Below, in pieces: positions 1 through 7,256 of a DNA stretch of 64,000 bases. The DNA comes from Pseudomaricurvus sp033283175 (GTDB lineage Bacteria; Pseudomonadota; Gammaproteobacteria; Pseudomonadales; Cellvibrionaceae). The notes below the pieces were generated by a model. That model saw only the letters and a program-made list of their open reading frames with translations, was not told where the DNA came from and searched no databases. Made by a program: the position numbers and the translations under genes. Each line of letters starts with the position of its first letter. Within the stretch, counting starts at the first letter, position 1. The stretch spans positions 496,001 through 560,000 of the forward strand of contig JAWMQM010000003.1 of the NCBI GenBank assembly GCA_033283175.1, written 5' to 3'.

Positions 1-598
1 ACTGTTTTACAGCGTTACTTCGGTAGTAGAGCCGGGCCTCCATGGTCTTAGACTGAACTGTCTTTGAGCTTCCAGAAATCGCGATAGACCGAAGTTCTTC
101 CAAGCTTAAGCGCCGGGGAAGTTTTTGATAGCTCTTGCTTGAGGAAGTGGCTTCTCGTTCAAGCGTCGTTGCTAGTTCGAGAGATTCCTTAGCAAGTTCA
201 AATATGATCGCTTGTCGGGGATTTCCGTCTCGGTCGGGGCGAGTCTCCCATTGGTGGCCTATGTAAGTAAATTCACCTAAATAGCGGCAATGTCCTTTAC
301 GAGTTTGCTCGAATACTAGAACGTGTTTTTTGGCTGTAATGTGATCTCGAAGAGCTGCATTCCCCCTTCCCTTTACAAACTCCATGTGACCTATTTGCCC
401 TTCTCCGGTGTACAAAAAGCGGCCATCATCTGTGAACCGATCTTCGTAGCCGTGTTGTTCACCTCCTGACCCGGTAAACAAGAAGATAATGGGATAGTTC
501 GCGCACGGGCACATTCCGCTTTGGCGGCTCCCCCCGAAGGGTTCATGAAGGTCTCTAACTCGGTTATATTCCTGGCCTATTTGATACGGGAAGAGCAT
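1..598 (-). CDS. ScoMcrA-like SRA-domain protein, putative type IV restriction endonuclease (C-terminus beyond window)
   Basis: Reading from an ATG at 598-596, 199 codons stay open to the left edge. Residues about 36-135 hold the hallmarks I associate with the ScoMcrA-type SRA domain: FLFTGSGGEQHGYED (39-53), DGRFLYTGEGQIGHMEF (58-74), GNAALRDH (79-86) and FEQTRKGHCRYLGEF (96-110). This domain recognises modified bases (5-methylcytosine or phosphorothioate) and normally precedes an HNH nuclease. The final visible stretch, ending YYRSNAVK, resembles the linker that leads into HNH domains in this family, so the nuclease would lie outside the window. The start overlaps the end of the Nudix gene by 22 bp, so the two are translationally coupled. 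Function as a restriction enzyme is inferred because the catalytic domain is not visible. Confidence 0.7.
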   Translation of the reverse strand, partial: MLFPYQIGQEYNRVRDLHEPFGGSRQSGMCPCANYPIIFLFTGSGGEQHGYEDRFTDDGRFLYTGEGQIGHMEFVKGRGNAALRDHITAKKHVLVFEQTRKGHCRYLGEFTYIGHQWETRPDRDGNPRQAIIFELAKESLELATTLEREATSSSKSYQKLPRRLSLEELRSIAISGSSKTVQSKTMEARLYYRSNAVKQ

Positions 599-984
599 TC
601 CACTGTCTCCATGTGTTCAACAAATAGACGGTCTACGGGCGCTAGAGACAGGTTTCCCAACTCTTGCACAGTAGCCCAGCAAACCTCCGTGTGTTCATGT
701 AATACTGGCGTGCCGGTCGCCTGAACTTCTAAAAACTGAATCAAAAAAGGGGAACCCTTATCTTGGGCTGAAAACAAGACTTGCCCAAAGCTCTGGGCAG
801 TGAGGGATAGTTCTTCGTCTAGCTCTCTCGCGGCCGCTTGAGCCAGGTCCTCTCCATCATCGACTTTTCCTCCGGGGAACTCCCACATGCCGCCATGCCG
901 CTTCTGCGGGGGCCTTCTGCATACTAAGTAACGGTCTCCGCAGCGTATAACTGCTGCTACGACAGTTATGGGATGGTCTGACAT
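577..984 (-). CDS. Nudix hydrolase, MutT/CTP-pyrophosphohydrolase type
   Basis: A 135-residue protein from ATG 984. The Nudix box GX5EX7REUXEE is complete: G39, E45, R53, E54, L55, E57 and E58. Family members hydrolyse nucleoside diphosphates linked to another moiety, and the compact MutT-like form typically cleans up oxidised or modified NTPs. The open frame extends upstream to 1146, but the typical MutT N-terminus (SDHPITVVAAVI) begins here. It overlaps the start of the SRA-domain gene by 22 bp and follows the P-loop ATPase gene on the same strand. A nucleotide-pool role linked to sensing of modified DNA is possible. It is not shown by the sequence. Confidence 0.85.
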   Translation of the reverse strand: MSDHPITVVAAVIRCGDRYLVCRRPPQKRHGGMWEFPGGKVDDGEDLAQAAARELDEELSLTAQSFGQVLFSAQDKGSPFLIQFLEVQATGTPVLHEHTEVCWATVQELGNLSLAPVDRLFVEHMETVECSSRIK

Positions 985-1045
985 TTTAGGGGGGCTCTCA
1001 GGGGGTTTTCTCCCCCCGAGGTTAACACACCGCGAAAAATGATAG

Positions 1046-1088
1046 CCACCAGGAAGTACATTATGTACATGGTGTACTTCACTGGTGG
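1046..1088. repeat. Long inverted repeat (hairpin) between the ATPase and Nudix genes
   Basis: CCACCAG (1046-1052) and AAGTACA (1054-1060) pair with TGTACTT (1073-1079) and CTGGTGG (1082-1088), with a small bulge and a 12-nt loop. The loop itself contains the palindrome ATGTACAT (1063-1070). The element covers the stop codon of the ATPase gene. There is no T-run, so it may be an operator or an mRNA processing/attenuation hairpin rather than a standard terminator. Confidence 0.6.
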
Positions 1089-2527
1089 GTCTGCCTGACC
1101 GTAACGTAATAGCCCTCCTGGCGGCGCTGCTCATCAAAATGTACATCTATACCAATTTTTCGCAGAGCGGGCGCTTGGCGTTTTAGCATGGTTGAAAGTG
1201 CCTTAGAACTTTGTGGCCACCCTGGTACTTCGCTGTCGCGGTGAAGTTTGATTTTATTCAGTAGCTCTCGATAGGTACCGGTGTATCCGTTCACCCGAGT
1301 TTCCAGGAAGCTGGTCAGCGCGGAGTATATAGGGCAAGATTCCAGCCCCTTTTCCAGTCCCCTCCGTTGGTTCGCGGTGTAAGTACGGTCGAATTCTGAG
1401 GAGGAAAGACTGCTGGCCTGAGCCAGTGCTCTGCCAAGAAGGCAGAAATCCGCCATTCGGGGCAGGTTCTCTTTGGGGATATAGGGCAGTTGCTGCAAGG
1501 TTCTCACCATGAGGTCCAGCAGGGCACCCAACAGCTGAGGACGAAGATTTTCAAACTCTTTGTACAAATCTTGCTCAGTCTTCCTCTGCCCATCCCGGAT
1601 GCGGGGTAAATCCAGGTATATCGCCCGATCTATTAGGTCTTGCCGCGTAACCAGCCCTCCGATCCCGTTAAACATGATTGGACGCTGGATATTGATCACC
1701 ACTTCCTGATTGTTGGTGTACAGAGCCCGTTCTGCATGAGTCCCCCCGGTAGAAAAGCAGCACAATGTATCCTGCATTTCGCTCTGAAGGCGGCTGAGGT
1801 TGTTATAACTCAGCAAGTAGTCATTGTTGGCGGCTACATTCACGTCCTGGATCTTTCGCGGTGGGACCCGGAGAGCCATAGCTGAGGGGTCTATTAGCTC
1901 TTTCAGTAGGCGCTGTGTTGTCGATTTGGCACTACCTTGTTCCCCCTCCAGCACCAACAGTGGGTAATTGGTGTTAGACCGCAAGCATTCCAGTAGATAG
2001 GCCAGCACCAGTAGCCGTTCTTCCTCTGGAACATTGATCAAACTCCAGAGTGGGTCTATTGAGCCTCCAGCAACTGGTGTGGGAAGCGGACTAGAAGCCG
2101 AGCTGCGATAAAACGCAGGGTGGGGGTTCTCTTCAACCGCCCAGCCATCCTTGCTTATCCTCACGGCCTCCCATTTGTCGTTACAGAGGTCTAGGTAATA
2201 AGCGTCTTCGTGAGCTGCCACCCGAAGGGAGGTCTCCCTAAACTCCCCCTGAAAGCGTGCTTGGCCCTTCAAGGTGGCTATGGCATCGCTAATTGCGGCT
2301 TTGGGGGCTGCACCTCCGTAGGTGGAGAAGTACTGATAGGACAGAAACTCGTGGAAGCGCTCGTCGCTCAGGAGCCAGTTTTCTGTATGCCCCTCTTTCT
2401 GGATGCAGATAAATGTCTGCTTCAGTTGGTCATGAAATAGTGGGTATTTTTCAACCAGTTTCACGATCTTGGTGGCCTGGCTGGGTCGCTCGGTTTGAGC
2501 GGTGTACTGTGAATAGTTGTTGCTCAT
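1079..2527 (-). CDS. P-loop ATPase, replication/primase-helicase-like island protein
   Basis: A 482-residue soluble protein. A Walker A motif GEQGSAKST lies at residues 195-203, inside VLEGEQGSAKSTTQRLLKEL-like context. It is followed by an AAA+-like core with NDYLLSYNNLS and a GG-x-R-rich stretch around FNGIGGLVTRQDLIDRAIYL. Similar proteins in mobile elements are annotated simply as ATP-binding proteins. They resemble the C-terminal helicase half of phage/plasmid primases, and the N-terminal 160 residues show no motif I recognise. It sits downstream of AlpA and the 11-bp repeat array on the same strand and upstream of the Nudix gene. This fits the primase/replicase slot of satellites. A helicase role is inferred. 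Confidence 0.65.
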   Translation of the reverse strand: MSNNYSQYTAQTERPSQATKIVKLVEKYPLFHDQLKQTFICIQKEGHTENWLLSDERFHEFLSYQYFSTYGGAAPKAAISDAIATLKGQARFQGEFRETSLRVAAHEDAYYLDLCNDKWEAVRISKDGWAVEENPHPAFYRSSASSPLPTPVAGGSIDPLWSLINVPEEERLLVLAYLLECLRSNTNYPLLVLEGEQGSAKSTTQRLLKELIDPSAMALRVPPRKIQDVNVAANNDYLLSYNNLSRLQSEMQDTLCCFSTGGTHAERALYTNNQEVVINIQRPIMFNGIGGLVTRQDLIDRAIYLDLPRIRDGQRKTEQDLYKEFENLRPQLLGALLDLMVRTLQQLPYIPKENLPRMADFCLLGRALAQASSLSSSEFDRTYTANQRRGLEKGLESCPIYSALTSFLETRVNGYTGTYRELLNKIKLHRDSEVPGWPQSSKALSTMLKRQAPALRKIGIDVHFDEQRRQEGYYVTVRQTHQ

Positions 2528-2570
2528 AAGTCTGTTTTCCTAATTCGCTTTTGTTCAACCTCGCCCTGAC

Positions 2571-2895
2571 TGGGTTCGGTCTAGGTTCGGTCTAGGCTTG
2601 GTCCGGGATCGGTCCGGGATCGGTCCGGGATCGGTCCGGGATCGGTCCGGGATCGGTCCGGGTTCGGTCCGGGATCGGTCCGGGTTCGGTCTAGGTTCGG
2701 TCCGGGTTCGGTCCGGGTTCGGTCCGGGGTTGGTCCGGGGTTGGTCCGGGTACAACCCGGGTTTGGTCCGGGTACAACCCGGGTTTCGGTTCGAGAACCA
2801 TCCAGGTTCGGCCCGGGCACCTCCCGGGCTCGGTTCAGGTATCGCCCGGGTTCGATTCGGGTACCACCCGGGTTCAGCCCGGGTTCCTCCAGCCT
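2571..2895. repeat. About 29 tandem 11-bp GC-rich repeats (GGTCCGGGATC and variants)
   Basis: The stretch 2571-2760 is built from near-perfect 11-mers GGTCCGGGATC / GGTCCGGGTTC. From 2750 to 2890 the same 11-bp register continues with degenerate units such as AACCCGGGTTT, GGTCCGGGTAC and CGGCCCGGGCA. The array ends at the AlpA stop codon (2896). An 11-bp unit is out of codon phase, so all frames read as 11-residue Pro/Arg/Asp repeats. These open frames are an artefact of the array. The period is close to one helical turn, and several units carry GATC and CCGGG. Possible roles are a replication-origin iteron array, a protein-binding array or a simple minisatellite. Which one is not decided by sequence. 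Confidence 0.9.
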
Positions 2896-3156
2896 TCACG
2901 CCAGGACCTCCGGCCGGGCTTGGTCGACTTGGCCCAGGTGCTCCCGCTTCATGAACTGATCCAGCCAGTGGTCCAGGTCTTCCTTCAGGTAACGTACGGA
3001 GCGCCCGATCTTGATAAAGGGTGGGGCAGGGGTACGGTTTTCCCGGTGGCCATCCATACGGGCTTGAGCTAGGTAAGAACGGCTCATGCCTATATAACTG
3101 GCGGCTTCGTGCTCGGTCAGAGCTCGTGGGGTGGTAGTGGTTTTCGGTATATTCAT
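2896..3156 (-). CDS. AlpA-family helix-turn-helix regulator (excisionase-like)
   Basis: An 86-residue protein with a winged-helix DNA-binding fold typical of AlpA/MerR-like phage regulators. It has the recognition segment LTEHEAASYIGMSRSYLAQ (residues 13-31) followed by PFIKIGRSVRYLKEDLDHWL. In prophages and satellites AlpA controls integrase or island excision and replication. It is the first gene of the minus-strand operon toward the left edge and faces a 300-bp dyad-rich regulatory region, so it probably binds there. The C-terminal tail runs into the start of the 11-bp repeats. Confidence in the family is high. The regulatory target is inferred. Confidence 0.85.
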   Translation of the reverse strand: MNIPKTTTTPRALTEHEAASYIGMSRSYLAQARMDGHRENRTPAPPFIKIGRSVRYLKEDLDHWLDQFMKREHLGQVDQARPEVLA

Positions 3157-3456
3157 GTAGTGCCTCGTTGGTTGTTGATGAACGTGGAGGCACTTTAGGG
3201 GGCGGGAATAGGGCGATAAGGTTAGCGCTAATTTTTAGTCTTACCGATAAGCTTAGTGATAATTTTTGGCCTACCGGTTAACCGGAGCATTGTTAGGTCC
3301 AGGGTAGGTTAAATATTGTGAGGTATTTCGGTTAAACTTCGGCGATTTAACCGAAAGTTTGCCTCGATTTAACCGATATTGTGTTTGGTGTTCGATACTG
3401 GATCACCAGGAGATAACTGCTTGGCGGTTAGGGATGAAGATTTAAGGGATTGAAGA
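3157..3456. promoter_or_regulatory. Divergent island control region with dyad array
   Basis: This non-coding stretch separates alpA (minus) from the unknown gene at 3457 (plus). It contains TTAGCGCTAA (3222-3231), the perfect palindrome CCGGTTAACCGG (3274-3285), and AGGTTAAA (3306-3313). It also has an 11-bp inverted repeat TTTCGGTTAAA (3326-3336) / TTTAACCGAAA (3346-3356) with a 9-nt spacer, and a further TTTAACCGA (3368-3376). The repeated (C/A)GGTTAAA element in both orientations suggests binding by AlpA or a replication initiator. Confidence 0.7.
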
Positions 3457-4113
3457 GTGGAAGAAGTAGAATTGTTAGCTGTGATCAGTACGACTGAAGA
3501 AAACGCGATACTTTGTGGCGCGGATGGATGCGGAGCCAAGGTATATAAGCGTATTCACGTCATTCGAAGGCAGTCTGGGCTTGGGATCTACGGGTCGACC
3601 TGTGCCAAGAAATTGTTGGGAAGCGAGCGCGTGATTGATCGTACCTTGGCTCCACCTATCCGGAGTATGGAACGGCTGTTGAGCGCTCGTGATATGGATC
3701 TTTTACAAAGTAACACCGAGCAGCTTTTGGCTGAGTTGAGAGAGACTTATGACTCCATGGCGGAAGAGGCTGTAAGTAGCGACGGACTGCCTAATTACGA
3801 GACGTGGACGGATAGCAAGCTATTTGATCATTGTATGGACTTGGCTAGGGCTCAGTTCCATGAGAAACGGGGATTAGACCCTGATAAGCCCGGTTGGGTG
3901 GGGCTGCTCCGGCAGGACGCAGATGAACTCTATTTGAAGCATAGAGGGTTGTCCAGGGCGGGTGGTGACTGGGCAGATAGTAGAGCATACCGTGAGGGTA
4001 TGCTCAGCCACGTGAAAAACCGAGGCAATTATATTAACCCTTATAGGAGGGGTGCCCGGGAGTATTTGGATTTCGAAAACGGTTGGTCCCAAGCACAAAG
4101 GCGATCCGTCTGA
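3457..4113 (+). CDS. Uncharacterised island protein with N-terminal Cys cluster
   Basis: A 218-residue protein I do not recognise, started at GTG 3457 after the dyad-rich region. The N-terminus has C-x4-C spacing (CGADGCGAKVY) and a later CAKKLLG Cys, hinting at a small zinc-binding module within the first about 55 residues. The middle part is acidic and helical. The C-terminal half (PGWVGLLRQDADELYLKHRG, YREGMLSHVKNRGNYINPY) carries no signal peptide or membrane segment. It is the only plus-strand gene of the island in view and is transcribed divergently from alpA, a position often held by regulatory or replication accessory proteins in satellites. Confidence 0.6.
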   Translation: MEEVELLAVISTTEENAILCGADGCGAKVYKRIHVIRRQSGLGIYGSTCAKKLLGSERVIDRTLAPPIRSMERLLSARDMDLLQSNTEQLLAELRETYDSMAEEAVSSDGLPNYETWTDSKLFDHCMDLARAQFHEKRGLDPDKPGWVGLLRQDADELYLKHRGLSRAGGDWADSRAYREGMLSHVKNRGNYINPYRRGAREYLDFENGWSQAQRRSV

Positions 4114-4163
4114 ATTGACTGGCGGCGGGCTACATAAAAGGCTTTAGTTTATCATCACCGGTC

Positions 4164-4559
4164 TCATGCTTTTCTGAATACCTTTATGAAGTTCTTGGGG
4201 TGTTGGTGAAAGCGGAGATGGTCAGGGCTATTAAGCCGTTTCAGCCTTTGCCGGAATGGCTTGGCAATGTATCCCCATTCCTTCTGTTTGGAAAAGTAGA
4301 TGACATAGTCAATCGGTGCGTCATCCCACTTGTTTTCAACCACAGTAGATTCGTCGGCTGTGTTCACAGTTTTAATCTGAATACGGTAATAATTTGACCC
4401 GTCAGATATCAGAATATCCGTCTTGGAGCCGTGATCGATAAGGGGGGAGAATACATCCCAGCCATCGGCTAGCAACCAGCTGGCGCAAAGGGATTCAAAG
4501 GAGTGATTGTGGTAGTGGCGAGCGTGAGATTCTTTCTGAGGGGCATTTTTTACGGGCAT
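4164..4559 (-). CDS. PD-(D/E)XK nuclease-like small protein
   Basis: A 131-residue protein. The core reads GWDVFSPLIDHGSKTDILIS then YYRIQIKT, giving D48 and Q61-x-K63. This is the D...(E/Q)-x-K signature of the PD-(D/E)XK fold, closest to the group-I-intron-endonuclease-like family (PDDEXK_5). Such orphan proteins are frequent in mobile elements and act as, or derive from, structure- or sequence-specific nucleases. Q in place of E is known in that family. It stands alone, about 240 bp downstream of the next minus-strand gene. Target and biological role are unknown. Confidence 0.65.
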   Translation of the reverse strand: MPVKNAPQKESHARHYHNHSFESLCASWLLADGWDVFSPLIDHGSKTDILISDGSNYYRIQIKTVNTADESTVVENKWDDAPIDYVIYFSKQKEWGYIAKPFRQRLKRLNSPDHLRFHQHPKNFIKVFRKA

Positions 4560-4801
4560 AGGGGCACCATTAAATTGGACCCCTCCCGGCGCCTGGCTTG
4601 CCTAAGAGGGTAAGCATACCCATTCCGGTGTATGCCCAATTTAATATTGCCTGACACCCTTACTGGTGTGCCACTAGCGCCAGAGAAAGCCATTCCTGAC
4701 CCCGTCTCTCTTGAAATCGTGGTCATTAAGACGCTATCAGACCCATCCGGCCTGCAATATATGACTGTCGAGATAGTAAATAATTCGAAAGGGCTCTGCA
4801 A
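4560..4801. other. Intergenic structured region in island
   Basis: No convincing gene. The region holds a 10-bp inverted repeat ATTAAATTGG (4569-4578) / CCAATTTAAT (4636-4645) enclosing GCATAC...GTATGC, so it can fold as a nested stem. Short open frames on both strands (83 and 78 codons) have no recognisable domain and overlap each other, so I do not call them. A small RNA or an excised-element scar is possible. Confidence 0.4.
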
Positions 4802-5782
4802 TCATGCCAAGGCCCTCTTTTTCAATTTGCTGAGCAGAGGAGGGAGAGAGTTCCACCGCAATGTTTGATCTTTTCCATGTCGGCTGCTCCATTCTATGGT
4901 CTCCGGGCTGACATGCTGGATGATACAGTCCACGTCAAAGAGCGGGTCATCACTGTTGAAATCTTGTTCTATGATTTTCCAAACCTGTTTTGGGCTTGCT
5001 GAGGGTATTTTGGTTAAAATGCGCTCAATCATGGAGTGGAGCTGGTTCTCACGTGTACTGTCACCTTTGCGCCCCCAAGGCTGCATTGATGTCAAAAGAG
5101 AGGCCTCTTTGGCCTTTTGTGCCTTGTCATCAAGGAAACGACGAATTTCTGAGCTGGCTACTCTCAAGTCTGGTGGGGAAAATTCGGAATTGCTCTTAAA
5201 GTCCAATACATAGTCCGGGCCGTTATGCAGTGACGGTGGCGGTGATCCGACGCCATCTCCCTTGTCGATTAGGCCGGCGAACTGCTTTAACAGGTCGTCC
5301 ATTTTTTTGGTGGCGGCCTCTTTCTCGATTGGCAGTGGAGTAGCGCTGAGGTTACCGAGATAGGGTTTGAGTTCCTCCAGCTCAATCGCTGCCCATACAG
5401 TGATAGGCGGACGGGGTGGAAGTAATTTATAAGGGTAACTTGTCGAGAGAGCTGAGATACCGTCCCTGTTCACAATTTTTCCGAACCCGGTTCCAATGAA
5501 AATATCTTCACCATCTAAAAGCTGCTGAACATAGCTCTTATGCAGGGTGTAGTGCCCCCGGTAATTACAGGTTGCGTAACCGGTCCAGTCGCCATCCCCG
5601 TTTTTTCTAAGGAGCAACATAGACCGGGGCTTTGTATAGACAATGGCCTGTAGCTCATCATTCTCAATGTGGTGCTTGAGTTCCGTAACACTTAAGTCCA
5701 TGTTCTGAGCGGCTTCGGCCAAAGGGTAATAAGGTCCTTCGAGAATAGTCATCTGATGATAATCCTTTACTTGTTTAGCCAA
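4802..5782 (-). CDS. Uncharacterised protein encoded with the integrase
   Basis: A 326-residue soluble protein that overlaps the integrase stop by 8 bp, so the two are co-translated. The N-terminal part (YYPLAEAAQNMDLSVTELKH, residues about 18-37) looks like a helix-turn-helix or excisionase-type segment. After a Pro-rich linker comes a charged helical C-terminus (RENQLHSMIERILTKIP, then PKQVWKIIEQDFN). I have seen proteins of this layout next to P4-type integrases in islands, without assigned function. A role as recombination directionality factor or regulator is a guess from position only. Confidence 0.65.
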   Translation of the reverse strand: MAKQVKDYHQMTILEGPYYPLAEAAQNMDLSVTELKHHIENDELQAIVYTKPRSMLLLRKNGDGDWTGYATCNYRGHYTLHKSYVQQLLDGEDIFIGTGFGKIVNRDGISALSTSYPYKLLPPRPPITVWAAIELEELKPYLGNLSATPLPIEKEAATKKMDDLLKQFAGLIDKGDGVGSPPPSLHNGPDYVLDFKSNSEFSPPDLRVASSEIRRFLDDKAQKAKEASLLTSMQPWGRKGDSTRENQLHSMIERILTKIPSASPKQVWKIIEQDFNSDDPLFDVDCIIQHVSPETIEWSSRHGKDQTLRWNSLPPLLSKLKKRALA

Positions 5783-7019
5783 TCAGAGCGACGGCTTCAG
5801 ATTTGTGGTCCGGGGCAAGGTGGGCATAGCGCAGAGTGGTGTTCAGGTCCGAATGGCCGCAGAGTTCCCGGACTGTATTTAACGGAACTCCCTTCATGAC
5901 CAGCTTGGAGGCAAAGTCATGGCGCATATCATGCCAGCGGAAATTGGTGATCTGGGCTGTTGAGAGGATTGTGCCCCAGGACTTGCGGATATCTCCCAGG
6001 CGTTCTCCCTTGTCCCCGGGGAACACCCGACCAGAGAGGGTAGGGGACTGGTCTTTCCATTCTAAAAGCACGTTATAAGCAGTTGGGCTCAGTGGAATAT
6101 GTCGGGTCCGCTTCGATTTGGCTATCTCACCGGTAATAGTGATCACCCTCTGGTTAAGACAGACATTATCCCAAGTGAGGTCAAACACTTCTCCACGGCG
6201 CATACCTGTCTTTAGCGACAGGATTACCATTGGGGTCATGTGATCGGCATAGGTGAGGGCGCTCAGGTCCGGGTAGCGCTTATAGCCACGGACCTTGCGG
6301 TGTTCGTTAGCTCGGGCGCGAGCGTCCTTGAGCTCCTGATCCCTGTCGGCGAGGCATTGAAGTAGTCGGGCTTCCTCATCGGCAGAGAGGTAGCGGATCT
6401 TGGCGGCAGAATCGACGTGTAGCGCCTTAAGCTTTTTGAGGGGGTGCTCCTCAATCACATCCCATTCGACGGCTTTAGAGAGAACTCCGCGGAGCGCATT
6501 CGCACAGCGGTTTATGGTGCTAGGTTTGATGCCTGCTTCCAAGCGCTCAGTCCGCCAGCTTTCAATGTAGGAGAGACTTATCTTGTTGAGCGGCTGTTTC
6601 AGCAGTTTGGGGAAACTGTAGTGGATGCTTTGAATAGTGGCCTGGCCGCTTTTCAGGTTGGCTAACGCCCATGATCGGTAGCGGGCGTCTATAAACCGCT
6701 CCAGTGTCTTTTCCTTGGCTCCTGCTGCCAGCGCACGGGTCTTCTGCTTGGTGGCCTGTATGTCCTGGCCTTCAACCACCTGGGCAGCATGTTTTAGAGC
6801 GATATCTCTGGCCTGATTTAAGGTCAGCTCAGACCCTAGGGTGCCGATTTTGATCCGCTTGCGAGCACCCTCTGTCGAGCGGTAGGAGTAGTAGAAGGTC
6901 ATACGTCCGGTGGGCTGTACCCGGAGCAGGAAACCTTTGATCTCGGTGTCTACTACCTCATAAGCCTGGTCTGCTGGTTTGAGCTCTTTGATAGTTCTGG
7001 CGGTGAGCTTGGCTTTCAT
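5775..7019 (-). CDS. int: P4-type tyrosine site-specific recombinase (integrase)
   Basis: A 414-residue protein with an N-terminal arm-binding domain (LTARTIKELKPADQAYEVVD, a DUF4102-like start), a SAM-like core-binding domain (about 100-200) and a catalytic domain. Catalytic residues are visible: R274 in TGMRRGE, Lys in the beta-hairpin AKSKRTRHI (301-303), H363 and R366 in HDMRHDF, H389 in CGHSDL, and the nucleophile Y398 in RYAHL. Its gene starts about 200 bp from the tRNA 3' fragment, and repeated motifs in the gap look like arm sites. It would integrate the island into the 3' end of a tRNA-Pro gene. All active-site residues are intact, so the enzyme may be functional. Confidence 0.95.
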   Translation of the reverse strand: MKAKLTARTIKELKPADQAYEVVDTEIKGFLLRVQPTGRMTFYYSYRSTEGARKRIKIGTLGSELTLNQARDIALKHAAQVVEGQDIQATKQKTRALAAGAKEKTLERFIDARYRSWALANLKSGQATIQSIHYSFPKLLKQPLNKISLSYIESWRTERLEAGIKPSTINRCANALRGVLSKAVEWDVIEEHPLKKLKALHVDSAAKIRYLSADEEARLLQCLADRDQELKDARARANEHRKVRGYKRYPDLSALTYADHMTPMVILSLKTGMRRGEVFDLTWDNVCLNQRVITITGEIAKSKRTRHIPLSPTAYNVLLEWKDQSPTLSGRVFPGDKGERLGDIRKSWGTILSTAQITNFRWHDMRHDFASKLVMKGVPLNTVRELCGHSDLNTTLRYAHLAPDHKSEAVALIG

Positions 7020-7213
7020 TGTCCTTAACTGACCTTAAAAATTTAAGTCCATATTAAGTCCAAATGTACTGAACTCAGCTGAATGCTAGCTGAATGACAG
7101 TGAACAGCGGTGAATTTATAACCTATTGATTTATAATGCTAATATCTGTTTTTGAGGTTCTTTTTTGTTCATTCAGATTCACCCCAATTTAGCCCCTGAA
7201 ACCACTGGGGGTG
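7020..7213. other. Putative attachment-site arm region
   Basis: Non-coding. It holds two direct repeats, each with an 11-bp period: TTAAGTCCA at 7043-7051 and 7054-7062, and AGCTGAATG at 7077-7085 and 7088-7096. A related TGAACAGCGGTGAA follows. Spaced direct repeats next to int and the core site are typical of integrase arm-type binding sites. The integrase promoter (minus strand) must also lie here. Confidence 0.55.
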
Positions 7214-7249
7214 TGGTGGTCGTCGGTTCAAATCCGGCCACTCCGACCA
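7214..7249 (+). tRNA. 3' fragment of a tRNA-Pro gene (att core), not a functional tRNA
   Basis: The T-arm GTCGG-TTCAAAT-CCGGC is followed by the acceptor strand CACTCCG, discriminator A and CCA (7247-7249). No matching 5' acceptor (CGGAGTG) or D/anticodon arms exist within 80 bp upstream. A C1:G72 pair with A73, implied by the CCG-A-CCA end, is characteristic of tRNA-Pro. This is the duplicated 3' end left by tyrosine-integrase insertion and marks the island-chromosome junction. Confidence 0.75.
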
Positions 7250-7256
7250 TATTTAA

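Larger units (their letters stand above)
1..7249. mobile_element. Right (integrase-proximal) end of a tRNA-integrated genomic island, satellite-like
   Basis: A tyrosine integrase gene lies about 200 bp inside a truncated tRNA 3' end. The tRNA fragment is followed by a hairpin terminator that would normally serve the intact tRNA. The island therefore ends at about 7249, and the intact tRNA copy should lie beyond the left edge. Genes inside (integrase, AlpA, P-loop primase-like ATPase, nuclease-like proteins, type IV restriction candidate) fit a phage-satellite or integrative element carrying defence cargo. Base composition is visibly lower in GC than the catabolic genes right of 7331. No structural phage or conjugation genes are visible, so the exact element class is inferred. 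Confidence 0.75.

Noticed and set aside
2571..2895. CRISPR array
   Set aside because: The unit is 11 bp with no spacers between repeats, and no cas genes are near.
2555..3193. Long open frames (212, 118, 79 codons) over the 11-bp repeat array, some overlapping alpA
   Set aside because: An 11-bp period leaves all frames open and gives repetitive Arg/Pro/Asp peptides. There is no domain or ribosome-binding site, and alpA occupies the same DNA.
4550..4868. Two short opposing open frames (83 and 78 codons)
   Set aside because: They overlap each other, have no recognisable motif and lie over a strong inverted repeat.
7174..7249. A functional tRNA-Pro gene
   Set aside because: Only the T-arm and 3' acceptor strand are present. 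The 5' half (expected CGGAGTG start) is missing upstream.
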